Shown one piece after another: positions 1 to 12,049 of a DNA stretch of 64,000 nucleotides (positions within the stretch are counted from its first letter, which is position 1; each line of letters begins with the position of its first letter). Both the position numbers and the translations under genes were made by a program. Under the pieces are notes generated by a model. It searched no databases. It had not been told where the DNA came from and saw only the letters and a list, made by a program, of their open reading frames with translations. The stretch lies in assembly GCA_026874595.1 (NCBI GenBank), contig CM049314.1, forward strand, positions 27,787,729 to 27,851,728, written 5' to 3'. Origin of the DNA: Sipunculus nudus (taxonomy: Eukaryota > Annelida > Sipuncula > Golfingiida > Sipunculidae).

Positions 1-145
1 AGCACCTAGGCAGATAGACATGGCGCAAATGGTATCCGTTAGTCCAAAAATCTTTTAAATATGCCTATGATAGTTCTGTGCAATTTTCATCGGAAAACTG
101 AAATTAGATCAGGGTGACCTGAAATCTACGAGCTACACGCCAACT

Positions 146-420
146 ACAATTGGGAGCAACTAGGCAATCAGGCTGGGCACAAGTTGTATTCATGAGGCAT
201 TGAATCATCGATTGTCCTCTACACATAAAATAAAATAAGATTTTTTATTTACAGCAGGTCAACTGATTATGTTAAGTTAACAACTAATCAACTACTGCTC
301 ACCTGGTAAAAAGTTTGAGAATCTAGAAAAATTAAAAAATATAATTGTGAGCAACCAGGCAGTCAGACTGGGCACAAGTTGTATTCATGAGGCATAGAAT
401 CATCGATTGTCCTCTACACG
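146..420 (+). repeat. Direct repeat pair of about 79 bp
   Basis: Two near-identical copies lie at about 146-224 and 342-420. Both share the core GGGCACAAGTTGTATTCATG followed by gaggcat and end at tcctctacac. About 117 bp separates them. No coding potential is seen. They could be the ends of an old inserted element or a local tandem duplication. Confidence 0.75.
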
Positions 421-580
421 AGATAGTATCTCGTTCCCTCGCGTTAGTATTTCGTGGCCACCTGATAATTATCTCGTTCCCATGCATTAGTATTTCGTGG
501 CCACGCGATAATTATCTCGTTCTAACGCGATACTTTTGCGTGGTCACGCGATAATTATCGCGTGGGAACGAGATAAATGT
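421..580. repeat. Palindrome-rich short tandem repeat
   Basis: Units of roughly 55-60 bp alternate the words tatctcgtt, agtatttcgtggccac and gcgataattatctcgtt. The cores CGTGGCCACG and cgataattatcg are self-complementary, so the block can fold on itself. A related fragment (tctcgtttaacgagata) lies near 50,420. It resembles the foldback parts of a miniature transposon, but no clear ends or target duplications are visible. Confidence 0.6.
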
Positions 581-1299
581 AGATAGACAATACAGTAAGA
601 CCTACATCTTAAATCCTTAAGACATGTTTCTCTACACTGGATGAAGACCATGGTCAATTATTTGCATTAATTTCGAGCGGGCTTTATATGCTGAGACCTG
701 AAATGATGCAACCGGGACTCGTACAACACTCATGGGCTCTGTTTGTACAGAGAATGTGTGAGCGGGGAAAGGGGGGGGGGGGGCGGTTAGTTCGGGTAAA
801 ATATGTGTCATAATACATTTTCATAATATGAAATACATAACTGATGTATTATTTTGGGAAAAAAGATGTGAGGGGGAAGAATGAGCGAATTTCCGTAAAA
901 GGTCTCCTTAAAATGTAAGGAGGGGATGTCTCCCTTCCCCCAGTCATAAAGAAGTGGCATGGCTGACACCTTTTGTTATAAGCTTCTCCCTTAAGACATA
1001 ACACAAACCGACAAGTTGTTTACCCTGCTCAGTATAACCGATATTATATAACCCCAACCCTAGCCTTAAGATTTTCTGGGAAGGTAAAATACATACAAGT
1101 GTCTCAGTTTAATTCATATGTTTGGTACACAAGGGTTTATATCATATGAGATAAAAAAAAAATACTTTTGTGCATGTCCTATACAAGCCACCGTACATAA
1201 TCAAGCGGCACTGTTGTGCAATTAGGTTGTATTACAACGGATTGATTTTGTGAATGAACTGACTGTTATTCTCTGAGAAGATTTATGTGATCTGTTTAT
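581..1299. other. No gene seen
   Basis: AT-rich sequence with a G homopolymer of 13 at 771-783. No coding or RNA feature is recognised. The rightmost part may hold the start of the LTR of the retrotransposon that follows, but its 5' boundary cannot be placed because no second LTR is present. Confidence 0.5.
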
Positions 1300-1571
1300 C
1301 TGGGTTGTACGTTATAAAGGACTTGTTTTCGCTGTGACAGTGGTGGTATCCAGGTACTGTACACTTTATTTATATACTTGTGTTGATTTACTGCTGTACT
1401 GTTGTTATACTGTACGTATTAGGGTTTTTTTTAAAGAATAAATTGTAATTGTTTGCTAACAAAAACCACTGACTTCTTTATTCATTCCCCTATACATTTC
1501 ACTCTGCCTAGTGTTAGGGTTCTTCGTCACGACTACGTGATATGTTGATATTAGGTAAGGTAACATAATAT

Positions 1572-1589
1572 TGGGGGCTCGTCCGGGAT
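1572..1589 (+). other. Primer-binding site, tRNA-Pro type
   Basis: The 18 bases TGGGGGCTCGTCCGGGAT equal the proline-tRNA primer-binding site known from murine-type gammaretroviruses. The site lies just after the presumed end of the 5' LTR and about 200 bp before the gag start, where such a site should be. Confidence 0.75.
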
Positions 1590-1786
1590 GCTTAATAGTT
1601 TTGAAAATTTCTTAGGCCTTGACCTGGAAACATTGTTTTATCATACATTGATAACAAGATTACATATTGTTTACATTATATTTTTTACAGGATTTATCTC
1701 AGTAGTTTTTTGTTATTGTTTTAACATCTTTCAAACCTGAGATATTTGTTGACGATCCCGACCCTGATCAACTTGAACAGGTAACA

Positions 1787-2977
1787 ATGGAAGAGTTGTT
1801 GCGTTTAGGACAACACTTAGGGCTAAGTGTGAAAAAAAAAATTGAGAAAGCATGATATCATTGCTAAAATCAGGCAAGATCTTGTTTGCAAAGGTTTAAT
1901 TGAAGAGAGTAAAGTGGAAACATGTAAAAAGTTGACAGCCTTGCTATGTTATTAGAATTTAAAAAAATTGGAAATGCAACATAAGCTAGCATTAAAAGAG
2001 AGGGAAGAACATGAAAGGTTAGAAAGAGAAAGACTAGAAAAAGAAATAGAAAGAGAAAGACTAGAAAAACAGAAATAGAGAGAGACAGACTAGAAAAAGA
2101 AAAAGAAATTGAGTACAAACGACTAGAGTAAGACAGACTTAAACTAGAAAATAGACTACGTGCTGCCCCAACTCACAGTTTTGATTTTGCTAAACACATT
2201 AGACTTGTTCCACCTTTTCAAGAAAAAGAGGTTGATAAATATTTCTTACACTTTGATAAAGTAGCTGAAAATTTAAAATGGCCTAAGGAAAACTGGACTA
2301 TGCTGTTACAAAGTGTATTGACTGGCAAGGCCAGGGAAATTTATACAGAACTTTCAGTAGAAGCTGCTGCCGACTATGACCTTGTAAAACGGTTAATCCT
2401 AAAAGGTTATGAGTTAGTTCCAGAGGTTTACCGCCAGAAATTCAGAAATTGGGAAAAGCGCAAAGAACAGACCCACGTAGAATTTGCTAGGACAAAAGAG
2501 CAGTTGTTTGATCGCTTTTGTTGTTCTAAAAATGTAATGAAAGATTTTGACAATTTGCGCTACTTGATTTTGCTTGAAGAATTTAAGCGCAGCATTAACG
2601 CAGATGTTAAAGCTTTTCTTAACGAGAAAAGTCCTGAAACACTTGACATTGCTGCTCAATTAGCTGATGATTATTCATTAACCTACAAAATGTCCTTTAC
2701 TAGCAAATCAAACCAGTCATTCACAAACAAGAGTGTAAATCAGTATGGTCAAAAGAAGTTTAAAGCGCAGTCACCTAGTACTAGTAGTCCTGATAGTTCA
2801 GCAAAGTCCATTTCTACACCTCAGTCCTTGTCCACTGTGTCTATGTCCAACAAAGACCAGTCATTTGCAAACTATATCTGTAATTACCGCAAGAAGGAAG
2901 GTCATCTAACAGCTGACACCTGGAAACTTGCAAATAAACCAAATTATAAAAACCTTCAAAATCTATGCATAGCATAG
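1787..2977 (+). pseudogene. Retrotransposon gag, degenerate
   Basis: The likely start is the ATG at 1,787 (MEELLRLGQHLG). A short first segment ends in a stop near 1,853. A charged coiled-coil stretch rich in Glu, Arg and Lys follows across several frames at about 1,980-2,150. The longest open part (2,300-2,977, 225 aa) has a SCAN-like capsid region around LTGKAREIYTELS and FRNWEKRKEQTHVEF. Near its end is a decayed CCHC zinc knuckle, CNYRKKEGHLTADTWKL, in which the second and fourth ligands are now Arg and Thr, so nucleic-acid binding should be lost. The protein would form the particle and package element RNA. It is broken by frameshifts and at least one stop. Confidence 0.75.
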
Positions 2978-3122
2978 TGCAAGAGCCAAGCTCTTTCCAT
3001 GTAAATAAGGGGTACAACTCCTTCATTGACTCTAATAAAGAGTTTGATGCTACGGAGGCCAGCGTGCCGTCTGATTCCAAAGAAGAATCCGTAGCTTGGG
3101 GGGGGGGGGGTAAAAACCTCAG

Positions 3123-3740
3123 TTGATTCCTGCGAGGAATTTAACAAGGCTAGGTCCTTTCAAGACAGACTCCTGCGAGGAGTATCCTTTAAATAAGGCT
3201 AAGTCCTTTAATGACTCTTGCGAGAGTATTTCTGCTGAGGAAAATTCCTCTGTTGACTCCTATGAGGAGTTTAATTGTGATAAGGATGTAGATTCCTTTA
3301 ATGACTCTGAAAAAGAGTTAATGACTGACACTGTCATTGTCAGTTTTTTGGTGGAAGAAACTAAGGTAGTAGATTCCTTTTCTGACTCTGAAAGTTATTT
3401 GATTCATACATTATGGTTTGGATCATCTTGCAGTGATTTTTCAGATTCTAATCCTATTAGAATTTTGAGGGACACTGGTTCAGGCAAGACTCTCACGTTA
3501 GCAAACACTTTGCCATTTTCTAATAGGTCTTTTACTGGTGCACATGCACTTGTTAATGGTGTGTTTTTCAACAAGCCCACTTCAGTTCCGCCTCACAGTA
3601 TCAATTTAAAGTCAGATTTGATTTATGAGAATATTACTGTGGGCATAAGAACGACTTTACCTTTGAAGGAAATTCAGTTGCTGCAAGGCAATGATGTTGC
3701 AGGTGACAAAATACAGCATGTACCAATAGTGACAGAATAG
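3123..3740 (+). pseudogene. Retrotransposon protease segment
   Basis: An open stretch of 205 codons. The N-terminal half is acidic and repetitive, with DSCEE, DSYEEF and DSFNDSE units spaced about 20 residues apart; this looks like a linker between gag and pol. The catalytic motif DTGS is at residues 117-120 (ILRDTGSGKTL), followed by the FTGAHALVNGV and LLQGNDVAGDK stretches typical of gypsy proteases. A G-run at 3,099-3,110 separates it from gag and probably marks a frameshift. The first Met is arbitrary because the segment was once part of a polyprotein. Confidence 0.75.
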
Positions 3741-3764
3741 CCGTCAATTGATCAGGACAATGAT

Positions 3765-4335
3765 CTTATCAGAAAGTTAGTACACACTTTTATTGGCCTA
3801 ACATCAGGAAAGATGTTGTACAATATTGTAAAACATGCCATACATGCCAGATGGTAGGCAAGCCCAATCAAAACGGACCTCGAACTGAATATCCAATAAA
3901 ACTGCTTAAGGAAAAACTCTGGTTTGAAAATCCTGATTCTCTTAGTTTGTTGCAGTATGTCTCAGGCTTTCGCAATAAACTACAGAATGCTTGTGAGATT
4001 GCAAAGTTTAATCTTCATGAAAAATGAAAAAAAAAGTATGACAAGCACACTGTAAATAAGACGTTTGAGCCTGGTGAAAAGGTCCATTCCTTCCTACCCA
4101 GCACCGGCAGACCTCTGCAAGCTAGGTATTTCTGTCCTTACATTGTTGACAAGAAAGTCAGTGATTTAAATTTCGTACCGTTGACACCAGATAAGCGTAA
4201 GAAAAAACAACTGTGCCATGTAAACATGTTGAAACCATATTATGACAGAATTAGTTCATCAGATGTTGTACATAATGTTACTGCTGTAAATTGGGTAAAA
4301 ACTGACAGTGACCCAGTTAAAGTAGATACTGATTG
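3765..4335 (+). pseudogene. Retrotransposon integrase fragments
   Basis: At about 3,770-3,870 one frame reads the second half of the integrase zinc finger (CKTCHTCQMVGKPNQ). The sequence then jumps to a C-terminal integrase region (LLQYVSGFRNKLQNA, FEPGEKV, VNMLKPYYDR). The catalytic core between them is missing, so this is an internally deleted copy, with a stop near 4,024. It lies between protease and reverse transcriptase, which is the key to the Gmr1-like order. Confidence 0.7.
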
Positions 4336-4344
4336 AAGGGTAAT

Positions 4345-5030
4345 TTAGACATTCAGTTAGACAAGACCTCAAGAACCTGCTGCGGAATTATGAACATTTG
4401 TTTAGTGACATTCCAACGCGAACTAACATATTGTGCCATGACGTCGATGTTGGCGAGGCAAGCTCAGTCAAGCAGCATCCTTATCGACTGAATCCAGAAA
4501 AGCAAAAGTATCTACAGGATGAGATTTAATATTTGCTGGACAATCATTTTATTGAACTTAGTACAGTAACTGGAGTTCACCATGTATTCTTGTGCCAAAA
4601 CCTGATGGAAGTTACCATATGTGCACAGATTATCAAAAACTGAACTCTGTCAACAAGACCGACACGTTCCTGATTCCGAGGATCGATTATTGTATTGATA
4701 GTAGTCGGTAGCTCCAGATATGTCTCCAAGTTTGACTTGCTAAAAGGATTCTGGCAAGTTCCGCTGACGTAACGAGCGAACGAAGTGTCCGCATTTGTGA
4801 TGCCGTAAGGAGTGTACCAGTATAAAGTAATGCCGTTTGGCATGAAGAACTCGCCAGCCATGTTTTATATGGTTTTCAAGGACATTCAGGAATGTTTTGG
4901 TAGCTCCAGACTTTTCTGTACCTTTTAAGTTAGCTGTAGATGCTAGTGATACTGTTGTTGTTGGTGATGTGTTGTTACAAGAAGGCAATGAGAGCATAGA
5001 TCATCCAATTGGTTTATGCAAAAAAGTTAA
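4345..5030 (+). pseudogene. Reverse transcriptase and RNase H remnant
   Basis: In broken frames, reverse-transcriptase landmarks are visible in order: the pre-RT HPYRLNPEKQKYLQ, VPKPDGSYHMCTDY, KFDLLKGFWQVPLT and VMPFGMKNSPA. They are interrupted by stops, including two codons inside the palm region. The YxDD segment is missing. Immediately after comes an RNase H start (PFKLAVDASDTVVVGDVLLQ) ending at the repeat boundary near 5,037. This part would have copied element RNA into DNA; it is inactive. Confidence 0.75.
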
Positions 5031-5037
5031 ATGCAAA

Positions 5038-6550
5038 CCAGAACAATCGACCCGTGGGTCATGACACTCAGCCGACTGACATGTTGACAATATGTCCTTG
5101 CACAGGCAAAGAATTAAGATAATGTGGGTGGCATCATCGTTCATACATATAAACTCAAGTTCATCAAGACCCATAAGCACACCAAATTTGATTACAATCC
5201 AACCTGCCTTTCCTGAGGAATCTGGCAATCTGTGTGTATTTTGCATATTTCTGGGGTGCTCAAACATACCCCGAAACTCTAAGGATATAGGTCACAGTGA
5301 GCGAATTTCAGGTTTTGGGGTAGAACTTTTGAGGATTTCAAGTTAAAGATTCTGAGTCCAAGGTTATGATTTGTGCACTACTTTGGTTTCAAATTTTCAA
5401 TTACTCAGGGGGTGCTTATTAGCCCTATAGCTAGGAGAATATCGGCAAAAAGACACAAAATTTCAGGTTTCCAAGGATATTTTTCAAATAACTCCCTGGA
5501 TATCAAGTTAGAAGATTTCAGGACCAACGGTTACAATTTGTGCCCTGTTAACAGTGGTGCCACTGGTCTGCAGAAATTGATAAAACATTCAATGACCAAT
5601 ATCCATGCAAAGAATCATGGTAATCAATGCATTAGTTGTTGTTACTTGAGCTTTTGTATCAAATTTTCCATTATTCTAGGGTGTACTTTGATGCATTCGT
5701 TGTTCAGATACTTGAGCTTTTGTATCAAATTTTCCATTATTCTTGGGGCGGTGGCGAGGGTTACTCTTAAGTCCAATAGCATGAAGAATATGGGTTTCAA
5801 AGGAGTCTTTTTATTGGCCTCCCTGCATGTCATGATAGAAGATTCTAGGTTCAGTCATTATGATTTTTGCCCTGTCAACGGATGACCGCATCTTTAAAGG
5901 TTCCAAATTGAGAGAGAGAAAAAAAAACGTTAAAAAAATCGGAAAATAGATGTGGCGCCACCAGTCTGGAGAAACTGATGAAAGATTCAATGATCGATGC
6001 AAAGAATTATGGTAATCAATGCATTAGTTGTTCTGTTACTTGAGCTTTTGTATCAAATTTTTCATTATTCTGGGGGGTACTTCTGGGCCCCATAACTCAG
6101 AGGATATTAGTAACAGAGACTTAATTTCAAGTTTCCAATGAGATTTTTTAAGGATCTCTTGTATGTCAAGTGACGAGATTCTAGGTCCAGTTGTTACGAC
6201 TTGTGCCCTGTTAACAGATGACCGCATATTTTAAGGTCTCAAAAATAGGTGAAAAAATCGAAAAAAAATATGGGTGGCGCCATCAGTCTGGAGAAACTGA
6301 TGAAACATTCCATGATCAATATCCAAGCAAAGAATCATGGTAATCAATGGATTAGTTGTTCTGTTACTTGAGCTTTTGTATAAAATTTTCCACGAATTTA
6401 TTCTACGGTGTACTTTGAGCCCCGTAACTCGGAGGATATGGGTAACAGAGGCTTGATTTTCAAGTTTCCCAAGAGATTTTTTAAGGATCTCTTAGATGTC
6501 AAGTAAGAAGATTCTAGCTCCAAATTTTCAGATTTAGAAAGGCCATTATA
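5038..6550. repeat. Dispersed mollusc repeat with ~300-bp tandem units
   Basis: The block begins with cgtgggtcatgac..ctcagccgactgacatg, the same left edge found at 48,058. At least three imperfect units follow, at about 5,565-5,950, 5,950-6,265 and 6,265-6,540. Each carries the order gtctggagaaactgatg, atcatggtaatcaatg, ttgagcttttgta and atttgtgccctgttaac. The segment around cttgagcttttgtatcaaa is also locally doubled at 5,646 and 5,710. Open frames here are fortuitous. Confidence 0.75.
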
Positions 6551-7140
6551 ACAGTAATATAATTGGCGGTGATTGCAATGTAGTTTATAAATCTTGAACA
6601 TGACAGAATAAGTAAAGCCGTTACATGTCAACAGGTTTGTAGTTTTTCTATCCAAAGAAGTAACAGTTTACATAGGTACGTCTACACCCAAAGTACACTC
6701 CAATTAAACTAGACTTTGTTCAAATATTGAGAGCTTAAAATTATTATACTAAAAACTAAGACCCATTTCCTGATTAAGTGACTACTAAACTCTTGATACA
6801 AATATTATATCTTCTCAAAACAGATGAGATCCTGGTTTCTGGAAATTTAAGGTTCATTATTAAATGATGCAGAATTTGTAGAAAAATAAAAAATTGCATA
6901 CAAACAAAAGCTGAAGCATATAAGGCCTTGTTATTGGACACCATAAAATGTTAAAAAAACTGTTCAATAAAGCTTAAAAATGTATATATGTGAGATGTCC
7001 TCGTTCTTATATATTTTTGGGAGAGACCTTAGGCTAGAAATAAATAGTCCCCGAAATTATCGAATAAGACGGTTAAAACAAGGAACTATGTACACATATT
7101 CTGCTACTTCTAAAACACGTTGACTTTACTCGATAATTTT
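6551..7140. other. No gene seen
   Basis: AT-rich sequence with no recognisable gene, repeat boundary or RNA. Confidence 0.45.
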
Positions 7141-8133
7141 TTTAGCTAAGCTGACTGAAAGTCATCTGAGGTATAGATACGGCGATTTGTCCATCGTCCG
7201 TCTGGGCGTCCGACCGTCCGTTAGCAAATTTTCTTGGAGACCTGAACTGAGGTCAGTGTGACCCATATCCTCTGAGCTAAAGCGCTTGTAAGTACCTCAC
7301 AAAATAATTCAAATTTTGATACAAAACCTCCAGTGTCTTGATAATTAACGCATGGATTGCCTTTAATATTGAGCATGGCTAGATTTGACAGTGCCCAAAA
7401 CTCGTAGCGCAACCTATATTTTTCTGTTTTACGATTTTTTTCCTTTCTTTGAGACCGCAAAATAATAGCAATTATATCAGTTTCTTAGATGTGGTTACAT
7501 CCAGTGTCGCGAAACCTGATATGTTAAATGATAATGATTGCTTTCTACAGTTCCTGAAGACTGGTGGCGCCACCTATATTTTTCTTTATTGATACTTTTT
7601 TACTTAATTTTGAGACTGCCAAATTATATTGATACTATCAAATTCGCAAATATAGTTTCATTTGTGTCCTGAAACCTTGTGTTGTTTATTAGGGCCCTGC
7701 TTGAATAAGCATGTGCCGCATATCAATCACCCTGTCCGTCTGTTCGTCTTTCTGTAAGTCCTGATGATAACTCCAGTTTGGATTGATAAATGGATTTCAG
7801 ACTTGACATATATGGACTTCTATTGATTTTTGGGTCATGAGGTCAAATGTCAAGGTCACAGGACCAACATATTTAGAGACCGTTGATGCATTTTAAGCCA
7901 CACTTTACATCCAAAACCTTTTCAGTCACTAGGTCAAAGGTCAAGATCACAGGAGCCATTAGTCCGCATATTTGTTTCAAGATGCTAACTCCAGTCTTGA
8001 TTGATATACTGGTTTCAGACTTGTATTATATATGGCATACAACTAAAGTAAGAACTCTTTTGATTTTAGGGGTCATTGAGTCAAAAGTCAAGGTCACAGC
8101 CCAAATCTTCTTTGTAAGATTGTAGATGGATTT
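7141..8133. repeat. Dispersed repeat fragment, reverse motif orientation
   Basis: Several pieces of the dispersed family: gtccgtccgtt runs, GGTGGCGCCACC at 7,563-7,574, and repeated GGTCAAAGGTCAAG..CACAGG near 7,850, 7,925 and 8,080. The nuclear-receptor-like motif is in the opposite orientation to most spacer copies. No coding region is supported. Confidence 0.65.
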
Positions 8134-8358
8134 TAAGCCAAAATTTCGTCCCAAACCTTCCGACTTCCACGTGGCGCACCTGTCAATAGGGGATGGTTCC
8201 TTTTGATTTTAAGGCTATTTAGGTCAAAGGTCAAGGTCACAGGGCCCATCCATTCACAACCTAGTTTATGGATGATGTTACGTGTAACTAAATTTTCGTC
8301 CGGGTTCTAAACGCAACCAACTAAACTGAAGAAAGACTCATTGAGTGGTAAGAACATT

Positions 8359-9655
8359 TATAATGCACAAATCATATTTGCAATATATACAGGAAATCAA
8401 GTTTGTTTTACTTAACATAAATAAGAAATGTCCAGGTGAGACACCCATATTTGATACAAACGTAATACTAAGCTTTGAAGTAGAAGTAGGTTTATCTCTG
8501 AGTCACAATAAATCACATAGTGTCCAGAATACAGATACGGATACGACCCCTGGGAGTGCGGGGGGGGGGGGGCACTCACAGTATAACAAAGTGCATCTCC
8601 AACAAACGACAACGTAACGTCCGGAAAGAAAACAAGGCTTGGCGACCATCTTCACAGTTGAAGTAACAAGTGCAGCCCATCCAAGACCGGGTATGTGGTG
8701 TTTTTTATATGAATAGGCGTTTTGACGTCGAGGTGCGTGTAACAAGACCAGTTCGAATTGTTCACGTTAATAAATAGTCCGCTATATTAACACGGTTAGA
8801 GTTTCTCTGTGCTCCATTGTTAGACTGTTGTATTCTGTGGTGTTTTGCTTTACCGCCCGCCGATCGATCGTCTTCTGGCACTCTCTCGACCGATTATCTG
8901 TAGGGTCCCCGCCGTCACTTACGTAGCCACAGCAATCACATAACAATGATAACTCAAGTTTAGGTTGGCAGATTGGCTTCAAACTGCTGGCAGGACCTAT
9001 ATTTTGAGAAAGTTCATAAATGTATCCTTATAGACAGATTCAGCTGAGCGTCGAGACCCATGGGCCCCTAGTTTACATCAGTCGGCCCTATGAGAATCAG
9101 ACGAAAATGTTGCAATCAGTATTAAAGCAAATAAGAACAGACTCTATTTTCAATAGCGTGTCTTTCTGTAAATATGGTAGTCATATCGATTTCTATAGTA
9201 TTAATACATGCACATGATTAGATGCGAAGGTATTTTGGATCAAATTGCTGCTCGAGGTGTCCATGCCACCTAAACATAAAAAAGTCCATACTGAAATGTT
9301 TCATAGAATTAAGCCTTTTTTTTAATAAACAGCGACACGTAACAATGGTGCGTGTGTTATTGGTAAAGTTTTATGAAACAGGTATATAACGCAATCTATA
9401 CTGTACACCATTTAGGGATACATTGACTGACTCGGCTAAAAATAATTCTCAAGGATATGCATTCTCACTTGCAACAGGCAGTATTCACATTTTATCAGAA
9501 GCACACAAACCCTGTACAAACATATTCTATTATGGTTATAGTTTCATCTTCATTATCATCCAGTCTATGCCCTACGTATTATCGAAGCTATAGTTGATAA
9601 ATTTCTTTAAAATGGAAAACACACAACCATATATATATATAAACGCCGTTCATTT
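8359..9655. other. Left-arm-only block, no gene seen
   Basis: The right arm jumps directly from the counterpart of 8,358 to that of 9,655, so about 1.3 kb is extra here or lost there. It contains a G-run at 8,561-8,572 and, near 9,020-9,075, a reversed fragment of the dispersed family (gctgagcgtcgagacccatg) also seen at 32,680. No terminal repeats or target duplications were recognised. Confidence 0.6.
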
Positions 9656-9889
9656 TTTTTTGCAGACTACTGGCCCTCTACAGGCAGAGTGATGCACTGA
9701 TTGACCCTTGGAGATTTAACCCATGCACGGTGTTTTTTTTTTTGGTGGAGGTAACCACCTCCATTTTTTAATGCTGACTTATCTAATTCTTAACCTAACT
9801 ATTTACATTTGCAGAGTTTTCATTTCGGTTTTGGACTACTACATGTAACTACTAATAAGTGATGTTACTTGCTACAAGTAACATCACTG

Positions 9890-12045
9890 ATGCAGTGGGT
9901 ATGTATCATGTAGGGTTAACTCGGGCATTAAATGAACATGCACTCATCTTGGATAAAACAGTTACCATTTAAAATCGGATGCCATAGTTTACCACTGATC
10001 TGAACAAACTGAGGTCACAATCAAGGGCATTAGAAAGGAAAGCCATAATGCTAAGAATTTCTAGTTTTTGGGATAAATACAAAAGAGTACGAAACTGTTA
10101 TACATATCGTGTTAGATGGACTAAAACCGATTACATAAATGACTTATTACTTAAAGCGGAAGGGGACACTAGATCAACCGTTCTCCGCCCTGGACAAATT
10201 GTCTGGGACATCCTATGCCTGTAGGTGAAGACCAAAACAACGCAGTCTTGTTTGCAAATTTCTTCTATGACAAAATGGAAAAAAAATAGGAAAACTTTTG
10301 ACCCATATGTCAAATTTACACCTTCAGTCGTCAGCTGCTCAAAATGCGACTTAAACTTCGAAATAAACGAAGAGAAAATTTATGATTTCATCCAAAGATC
10401 TAAGCCTACGACTTGCTCAAATGATCCGGTCCCACGTAAATTAGTGAAGAAACAAAGCGATAACACATATTGTAAATTCACCATTTAAAGCTGGGGTATT
10501 TCCATGCGCTCTTAAATCTGCGGTTATAAAACCAATAATGAAAAAAAGGGTCTTGACCTAGCGCCAGCCAATTACAAACCAGTCAGTAATCTGACATTTC
10601 TCTCCAAAATCATAGAGAAATATGCGGCAGATCATTTCAACGCACACATGTATAATTCTCATCTTCTACCAAAGTAGCAGAGTGCATACAGGGCTGGATT
10701 TAGCACAGAACCGCTGCTGCTCCGCATATTCAATGATATTCTCCGGAATATGGAAAATCAGTGTAATACTTCAGTCGTAGCAATACACTTGAGTGTTGCT
10801 GTTGATACGGTTGACAATTCGATACTAATGCATATGCTGAGAAACAGATTTGGGGTTACGAATAATGCTGACCAATGGTTTATAACATATTTAATGGACA
10901 GGAAGTTTACCGTTCAGATAAATGATAAGCATTCACATGAAGTCGTTATTGATTATTCTGTACCACAAGGATCAATACTGGGACCAACCTTGTTCCCGTG
11001 TTACTGTAGTGCTTTGGGTGATCTCATTGAAAACCGATCAGAATCAATATGGGGTTATGCGGATGACAACACGTTTGCTGACAAGTTTAAAGCTGGTGAA
11101 ACTGACGCTGAGGTATAAACATTAGATAAACTAGAAAAACTGTTATTAGATGTTAAACATTCGATGAACGGAAATTGGTTGTAATGAATGATACAAAAAA
11201 ACAGAGTTCATATATTTTTGTTTTGCCAAATAGATGGATAAGACTGATCAATTCTATACAAGCTGGTGACTCTATGATTCAGCGGTCTAAGGGCATAAAT
11301 CTACTTGGATTTACATTGGATAGCGAACTTTTACTTAAGGAACATATAAATAAAATACAATGTATCTTTGTGTAACATCAACAGAATCCGAAAAGTGTTT
11401 AGATACCTATCACTGGAATCTGGAAAGATTCTAGATTCAGCCATGGTGCTGTCACATTTTGGGTATGGAAACAATCTTTTTACGGGATTACCTGATAATA
11501 CTCTAAGACCTAGGCATTTACTTCAGAATTATGCGGCCAAAGTCACAACAAACAATTTTAAATTTGAGAGTGCAAGTGAAGCTTTGAAATGATTACACTG
11601 GCTGACAATTAGACAAAGAGCTCAGTTTAAGACCCTTCTTCTTGCTTACAAGTCCCTTCATAATATGTCTCCAGAGTACTCGAGTGAATTATTGAACTTT
11701 AAGAAGACAACATATCGAACGAGAAAATCAGTTGATAATTTACTATTGGAAGTACCATTGACCAATAAAAAAAACTTTTCTGGATCGTAGTTTCTCTGTA
11801 TAAGCACCCCGACTGTGGAACAACCTTCCATATGATCTCCGGTCTTCATGCAGCATCAATGTTTTTTGCACGGAATTTGAAAACATATATATTCAAAGAA
11901 GTTTTTTACTAACGTAACTGAGTCTTGGTTAATATTTATTCATGGTTAAAGTGTATCTCCTGAATGTTTTGTGAAGTGCCATTGAAAGTTTCATTACTGT
12001 AATGAGCGCTATATAAATGTAAATGTAATGTAATGTAATGTACTT
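9890..12045 (+). mobile_element. Degenerate CR1/L2-like LINE retrotransposon
   Basis: A non-LTR retrotransposon on the + strand. The pre-RT linker is recognisable (near 10,080 YKRVRNCYTYRVRWTKTDY; near 10,250 a fragment of the usual FANFF stretch). Palm motifs lie at 10,780-11,080: LSVAVDTVD (normally LSAAFDTVD), SVPQGSILGPTLF and the catalytic YADDNT. The C-terminal LWNNLPYDLRS motif is near 11,815. The 3' end, gcgctatataaatgtaa followed by tgtaa repeats at about 12,007-12,045, is the tail style of CR1/L2 elements. Stops and frameshifts split it into pieces, and the endonuclease is missing or unrecognisable. Confidence 0.8.
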
Positions 12046-12049
12046 GACA

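Larger units (their letters stand above)
1300..5037 (+). mobile_element. Degenerate Gmr1-type Ty3/gypsy retrotransposon
   Basis: An LTR-retrotransposon remnant that reads, in order: LTR tail with AATAAA at 1,437-1,442, primer-binding site at 1,572-1,589, gag, aspartic protease, integrase fragments, reverse transcriptase and the start of RNase H, cut off at about 5,037 where a dispersed repeat begins. Integrase parts lie upstream of reverse transcriptase, the order known for Gmr1-like Ty3/gypsy elements and unlike ordinary gypsy elements. Frameshifts, stops and internal deletions occur throughout, and no 3' LTR is seen, so it cannot be autonomous. The domain calls come from recognisable motifs. 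The Gmr1 assignment is inferred from the domain order and the SCAN-like gag. Confidence 0.8.

Noticed and set aside
421-580. CRISPR-like regular repeat
   Set aside because: Units are contiguous and palindromic without unique spacers, and the DNA is clearly eukaryotic.
3123-3740. Acidic DSxEE-rich frame as a host gene
   Set aside because: It ends in a retroviral-type protease with DTGS and lies between gag and integrase remnants.
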